Source: Anabaena azotica FACHB-119
Lineage (GTDB): Bacteria; Cyanobacteriota; Cyanobacteriia; Cyanobacteriales; Nostocaceae
Direction of reading: 5' to 3'
Assembly: GCF_014697625.1 (NCBI RefSeq)
Contig: NZ_JACJSG010000021.1
Location: forward strand, 62,001-126,000
Length of the DNA stretch: 64,000 nucleotides
Shown: piece after piece, positions 60,713-64,000 of the stretch
Numbering within the stretch: position 1 is the stretch's first letter
How the letters are laid out: every line of letters starts with the position of its first letter
Notes under the pieces: model-generated
The model's input: only the letters and a program-made list of their open reading frames with translations
The model's database searches: none
Told to the model about the DNA's origin: nothing
Position numbers and translations under genes: made by a program

Positions 60713-60797
60713 ACTCCTATCAAAATGAAGAGGCAAAGTGAAATTTTTCCAGGCATTCTAGAGTTAAATCTAGAAATAGTTGCGGATGGGAAATATT

Positions 60798-61160
60798 ATG
60801 ACTATCACTTTGAATCATACTATTGTTCCTGCTCATAATAAAGAGGAATCAGCCGAGTTTTTCGCGCAAATTTTTGGTTTAAAGGTGGAATCTGCTGGAC
60901 ATTTTGCGGCTGTGCGAGTTAATGACCAGCTCACACTTGATTTTGACGAGCGAGAAACGTTTGAATCCCATCACTATGCTTTTTATGTTAGTGATGAAGA
61001 GTTTGAGAGTATCTTTGCCAGAATCAAACAAGCTGGTCTGGAATATAGTAGTGACCCGATGCACCACAATAAAGGGGAAATTAATCATCGAAAAGGAGGA
61101 CGTGGTTTTTATTTTTATGACCCGAATGGTCATAACTTAGAACTATTAACTCGTGATTAA
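60798..61160 (+). CDS. VOC (glyoxalase/dioxygenase fold) protein
   Basis: From MTITLNHTIVPAHNKEESAE the protein has 120 residues; starts at 60786 or TTG 60780 would add a few residues. It shows one VOC unit pair: AEFFAQIFGLKVESAGHFAA, FYVSDEEFESIFARIKQAGL, and the closing GRGFYFYDPNGHNLELLTRD, where the Glu near the end and the His near the start would bind metal. It may be a lyase, dioxygenase or resistance-type binding protein. It follows the Gfo/Idh gene in the same direction but across a repeat. Confidence 0.88.
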   Translation: MTITLNHTIVPAHNKEESAEFFAQIFGLKVESAGHFAAVRVNDQLTLDFDERETFESHHYAFYVSDEEFESIFARIKQAGLEYSSDPMHHNKGEINHRKGGRGFYFYDPNGHNLELLTRD

Positions 61161-61488
61161 TAAAATGAAATATTAATTCACTCTCGGCGAAATTATTTGT
61201 GGCAATTTTAAAATGCTCATGTGATTTCAAACGAGAGTGGATTGATTAGGCATAAAAAATATCCGAAAATCACAGATTACATAGGCGTAGAGTTATCGTT
61301 TTGCTGTTCCTTTGCTCCAACCTCTTGTGCAAATTATATTAATGTTGTAATTTATACGTTATTGCCAGACTAACTATTTCCTGAGCCAAAGTTGAGATTT
61401 TAACTATGCAATTGGGTTCTATTTTGGGTGCAATGACGATGCGAAAAAACAAGCGGCTGAGCTGGCTGATATTTTCTGAAGGTGTCTG
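61161..61488. other. Gene-free spacer
   Basis: No gene and no strong repeat in this 328-base stretch. CTCTCGGCG near 61183 and CGAGAGTG near 61233 form a short inverted repeat. It presumably holds the promoter of the methyltransferase gene. Confidence 0.5.
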
Positions 61489-62250
61489 ATGGAAATAAAG
61501 CAACTAAAAAGGGACTTCAACAGCGCTTGGCTGAAGTTTAGTTTTGATACGCTGTTTCGACTAGCTCACGATCCTTGGCAATACACTAGTTCATACGAGC
61601 AATGGAAGTATGAGCAAGAACTACAACTTATACCACCCACTTCAATTTCTCAGGCGCTGGAATTGGGATGTGCAGAAGGCATATTTACAGTTCAATTGGC
61701 TGGGCGTGTAGAAGAATTGGTGGCGGCTGATATTTCGTCGATCGCATTAACGCGAGCAAACCAGCGATGTGTGTTGCAGCAATGTGATAATGTACGCTTG
61801 ATTCAGTTTGATATTACTCAGGATGAACTTCCATCCCAAAGGTTTGACTTGATTATCTGTAGTGAAGTCCTGTACTACGTTGGTAATCGAGCTATGCTGC
61901 AAGAGGTGGCGAAAAAACTGGCGCAAGCACTCAAGCCCAACGGCTACCTGTTAACTAGTAATGACTATCGAGTCAAAAACTCGGTGCAGAATGGGGAAAA
62001 ATTAGGGAAATCGCGTGTGTTTGGTGCAGAAGCTATTGGTGCAGCTTTATCTGCAACATCATTACAACTGATGAAAGTAGTACGCACGCCTTACCATTGC
62101 ACTCATTTATTTCAGCGTTCTTTACCGAGCAGTGTACCTGGATTGTTACCAGAAATTATTAGTTTCACAGAAGCAGAGGTTCCACGTCCGCAAATGGGTG
62201 TATTTGATTGGTTTTCCATTGCGGCGATCGCCAAATTGTGGCGACAATAA
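61489..62250 (+). CDS. NodS-like SAM-dependent methyltransferase
   Basis: The 253-residue protein has a class I methyltransferase fold: motif I QALELGCAEGIFTVQLAG (about 55-72), the acidic residue in LVAADISSIAL, and motif IV FDLIICSEVLYYVGN. The sequence WQYTSSYEQWKYEQELQLIP before motif I is typical of the NodS/nodulation-methyltransferase family, which methylates an amino group on a sugar-derived molecule. In cyanobacteria the substrate is not known; cell-surface glycans are possible. The start after GGTGTCTG is plausible. The gene is monocistronic. Confidence 0.87.
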   Translation: MEIKQLKRDFNSAWLKFSFDTLFRLAHDPWQYTSSYEQWKYEQELQLIPPTSISQALELGCAEGIFTVQLAGRVEELVAADISSIALTRANQRCVLQQCDNVRLIQFDITQDELPSQRFDLIICSEVLYYVGNRAMLQEVAKKLAQALKPNGYLLTSNDYRVKNSVQNGEKLGKSRVFGAEAIGAALSATSLQLMKVVRTPYHCTHLFQRSLPSSVPGLLPEIISFTEAEVPRPQMGVFDWFSIAAIAKLWRQ

Positions 62251-62325
62251 TTTATAGCAGGTGACAGGTGACAGGTGACAGGTGACAGTTATGATTATCG
62301 TCTTGCCTTCTGCCTTCTGCCAACA

Positions 62326-63339
62326 CTAAATGGCGGGTGCTAGGGCTAGAGTTTTTGTCATATCAGTCAGGAGAAAGCGATCGCACAGTTTAAACATTTC
62401 CACCTCGGTCTGCGTCTGTCGCATCAACCGCAGGAAATGACCTTCAGCATCAACACTCAAGGCAATATAGTTGAGGAACATTTTCAGGTTGCCTAAACGC
62501 GCACGTTCTGGTACATTCGGTGCTGTGGGGGTTTGCCATAACCGATCAATATAGTTGCGTACTTCTACTAAAGGAACAGGCGTAAGCGGTTCGCCACGCA
62601 AAGCTTGCCGAATTTGATTAAACAGCCAAGGATTCCCAATTGCCCATCTTCCCACCATCACACCCGCCGCGCCTGTGTGGGCAAGCACCGATATAGCTGT
62701 TGTTGCTGAGTTAATATTACCATTAGCCAGCACTGGACAATGCACCCGTTTGACAGCTTCGGCGATTAAATCATATTTTACTGCCCCGTGGTACATATCT
62801 TTGACGGTGCGACCGTGCAAACTCAGCAAATCAATATTGTGGCGATTGATGATATCGAGAATTTCGTAAAAGGTATCTGTATTTTCAAAGCCTACACGCA
62901 TCTTCACAGTCAAAGGGCGATCGCAAACTGCTTGGCGCAGTTCTGCCAAAATCCGATCCACTTTTTTTGGTGAAAGTAGCAGTCCACCCCCAGCTTTTTT
63001 GCGATAGATTCTCGGTGCTGGACAGCCCATATTCAAGTCAACTCCCGCGATATTATAACCGCAGAGTTCCTTTGCTGTTCTGACCAAATCGGGAATGCTT
63101 TCGCCAATCATTTGTGCAAAAACAGGACGACCAGTATCATTTTCGGTGATTGCTGAGAGAATGCCAGGATTAAGCCGCGAGGTTTCATTCACACGAAAAT
63201 ACTCAGTGAAGAAATAGTCAGGACTGCCATAGTGAGCAATCACCCTCATAAACCAAAGGTTTGTCACATCCTGCATCGGCGCAAGAGCAGTCAGAGGTAG
63301 GTCTTTGTGGAAAGATTCGGGGAGCGAAACCTGGGACAT
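62326..63339 (-). CDS. tRNA-dihydrouridine synthase
   Basis: I chose MSQVSLPESFHKDLPL (337 residues). The longer frame to 63450 is encoded by heptamers and a purine tract (SYQLSVISYQL, then FPFPPSPFPP) and is not real protein. The FMN enzyme reduces uridine in tRNA. Signatures are TALAPMQDVTNLWFMR, VDLNMGCPAPRI with the catalytic Cys, KKAGGGLLLSP, LTVKMRVGFEN, LLSLHGRTVKDMYHGAVKYD, VLANGNINSA and GVMVGRWAIGNPWLF. It should bind FMN through Lys and His of these motifs. It lies just downstream of the ABC-exporter gene, separated by repeats. Confidence 0.95.
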   Translation of the reverse strand: MSQVSLPESFHKDLPLTALAPMQDVTNLWFMRVIAHYGSPDYFFTEYFRVNETSRLNPGILSAITENDTGRPVFAQMIGESIPDLVRTAKELCGYNIAGVDLNMGCPAPRIYRKKAGGGLLLSPKKVDRILAELRQAVCDRPLTVKMRVGFENTDTFYEILDIINRHNIDLLSLHGRTVKDMYHGAVKYDLIAEAVKRVHCPVLANGNINSATTAISVLAHTGAAGVMVGRWAIGNPWLFNQIRQALRGEPLTPVPLVEVRNYIDRLWQTPTAPNVPERARLGNLKMFLNYIALSVDAEGHFLRLMRQTQTEVEMFKLCDRFLLTDMTKTLALAPAI

Positions 63340-63350
63340 CGGGGGAGGAA

Positions 63351-63455
63351 AGGGGGAAGGGGGAAAGGGGAAGGGGGGAAAGGGGAAGGGGGAAAGGGGA
63401 AAGGTCAACTGATAACTGATAACTGATAACTGATAACTGTCACCTGTCAACTGTC
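63351..63455. repeat. Purine tract and heptamer array between ABC and dus genes
   Basis: GGGGGAAGG/GGGGAAAGG units at 63351-63402, then AACTGAT and AACTGTC/ACCTGTC heptamers at 63405-63455. The array supplies the last residues (TVDR) and stop of the ABC-exporter gene. Confidence 0.9.
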
Positions 63456-64000
63456 ATTGCTGCACCTAGTTGGAGAGCGTAGAGGTTGGCATAGACACCT
63501 CGCTGGTGAATCAGTTCTGCATGAGTACCCCGTTCCACAATTTGACCTTGCTGCATGACCAAAACCTGGTCAGCTTGGGTGACGGTGCTGAGGCGGTGGG
63601 CAATGACAAAGCTAGTACGACCTTGCAGTAAACGGGCGATCGCATCTTGCACCAGCGCTTCTGTACGAGTATCTATACTACTGGTTGCTTCATCTAGAAT
63701 CAAGATGCGGGGATTGATTAACACGGCACGAGCAATACTAATCAGTTGTTTCTGTCCTTGACTGAGAGGCGCACCTCGTTCACCCAGTTGAGTTGTGTAA
63801 CCCTGTGGTAAAGAGGTAATAAACTCATGAACATTCGCCATCTGTGCTGCGGCTTCAATCTCAGCTTGAGTGGCATAAGGCGCACCAAAAGCAATATTTT
63901 CCGCTACAGTACCACTAAACAAAATATTATCTTGCAAAACAATCCCAATTTGACGGCGTAGACTAGCTTGGGTAACACTACGCACATCAATCCCATCGAT
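63440..64000 (-). CDS. ABC exporter, C-terminal ATPase part (cut by window edge)
   Basis: The visible 187 residues are the end of a type I ABC exporter nucleotide-binding domain; the gene continues beyond the right edge. Seen are the Q-loop QIGIVLQDNILFSGTVAENI, the signature LSQGQKQLISIARAVL (LSQGQ for LSGGQ), Walker B RILILDEATSSID and the switch His in FVIAHRLSTVTQADQVLVM. This kind of domain usually follows six membrane helices and exports lipids, peptides or drugs. The C-terminus (GAAMTVDR) ends inside a heptamer array. The Walker A motif would lie outside the window. Confidence 0.92.
   Translation of the reverse strand: MDGIDVRSVTQASLRRQIGIVLQDNILFSGTVAENIAFGAPYATQAEIEAAAQMANVHEFITSLPQGYTTQLGERGAPLSQGQKQLISIARAVLINPRILILDEATSSIDTRTEALVQDAIARLLQGRTSFVIAHRLSTVTQADQVLVMQQGQIVERGTHAELIHQRGVYANLYALQLGAAMTVDR

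Noticed and set aside
63340-63450. N-terminal extension of the tRNA-dihydrouridine synthase
   Set aside because: The extra 37 residues are encoded by heptamers and a GGGGAAGG tract; the conserved enzyme begins at the ATG at 63339.

Overview
The window looks like chromosomal DNA of a filamentous, heterocyst-type cyanobacterium of the Nostoc/Anabaena group. I infer this from the very frequent GCGATCGC (HIP1) octamers, the heptameric short tandem repeats (AACTGAT/AACTGAC, GACTATT), the AT-rich spacers, and gene families typical of that group: ferredoxin-type sulfite reductase, ThiD2-ThiE fusion, metacaspase-STAND-WD40 protein, kinase-FGE protein, DUF6887/DUF6888 pair, many multi-sensor hybrid kinases. 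No rRNA operon, CRISPR array or prophage was seen.

Layout. 1-5.1 kb: a small Ala/Pro-rich protein, a TPR protein, rsmE, then a DUF6888/DUF6887 pair whose first gene has lost its start beside a complete IS200/IS605 element with divergent tnpA and tnpB. 5.1-11.6 kb: sulfite reductase with a C-terminal ribbon-helix-helix domain, an ADP-ribosylglycohydrolase-like protein, an HTH protein with five internal repeats, a membrane protein and a conserved cyanobacterial protein. 11.9-12.7 kb: tRNA-Arg(UCU) followed by a free-standing PD-(D/E)XK homing-type endonuclease. 12.7-17.8 kb: a beta-helix/SPOR protein, thiE and thiS (thiamin synthesis) and a glycosyltransferase. 17.8-25.7 kb: a long gene-free stretch, a DUF1517 protein, a four-copy array of 130-bp palindromic elements, a Ser/Thr kinase-FGE protein, an orphan potC, more elements of the same family, a pentapeptide-repeat protein and a MazF-type toxin-antitoxin pair.

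25.7-35.9 kb: SWIM zinc-finger protein, a 1056-aa hybrid kinase, a squalene/phytoene synthase relative, an RDD/membrane protein/SpoIIM group and hsp20. 36-45.8 kb: an antitoxin remnant beside a MITE with a 10-bp target duplication, a minus-strand set of PEP-mutase-like enzyme, aldehyde dehydrogenase and a nitrilase homologue lacking two catalytic residues, and the 1739-aa metacaspase-STAND-WD40 protein. 46-50.6 kb: orphan Phd-type antitoxin, a hairpin-rich candidate RNA, manganese catalase, and a second IS605 element whose tnpA is frameshifted. 51-64 kb: CBS-PAS hybrid kinase, trmFO, patatin-like protein, DOMON-like protein, an APH-type kinase and a Gfo/Idh oxidoreductase flanked by direct repeats, VOC protein, NodS-like methyltransferase, tRNA-dihydrouridine synthase, and the 3' end of an ABC exporter cut by the window edge.

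The window is mostly core metabolism and regulation with strong repeat invasion. Repeats supply stop or start codons for several genes, sit inside one reading frame (the metacaspase gene) and abut several broken genes. The most noteworthy items are the 130-bp arrays whose two arms vary together, the four-hairpin intergenic region upstream of the catalase gene, the endonuclease behind an intronless tRNA, the sulfite reductase-RHH fusion, the nitrilase-like apparent pseudoenzyme in a metabolic cluster, and the kinase-FGE protein whose C-terminus resembles variable proteins of diversity-generating retroelements.
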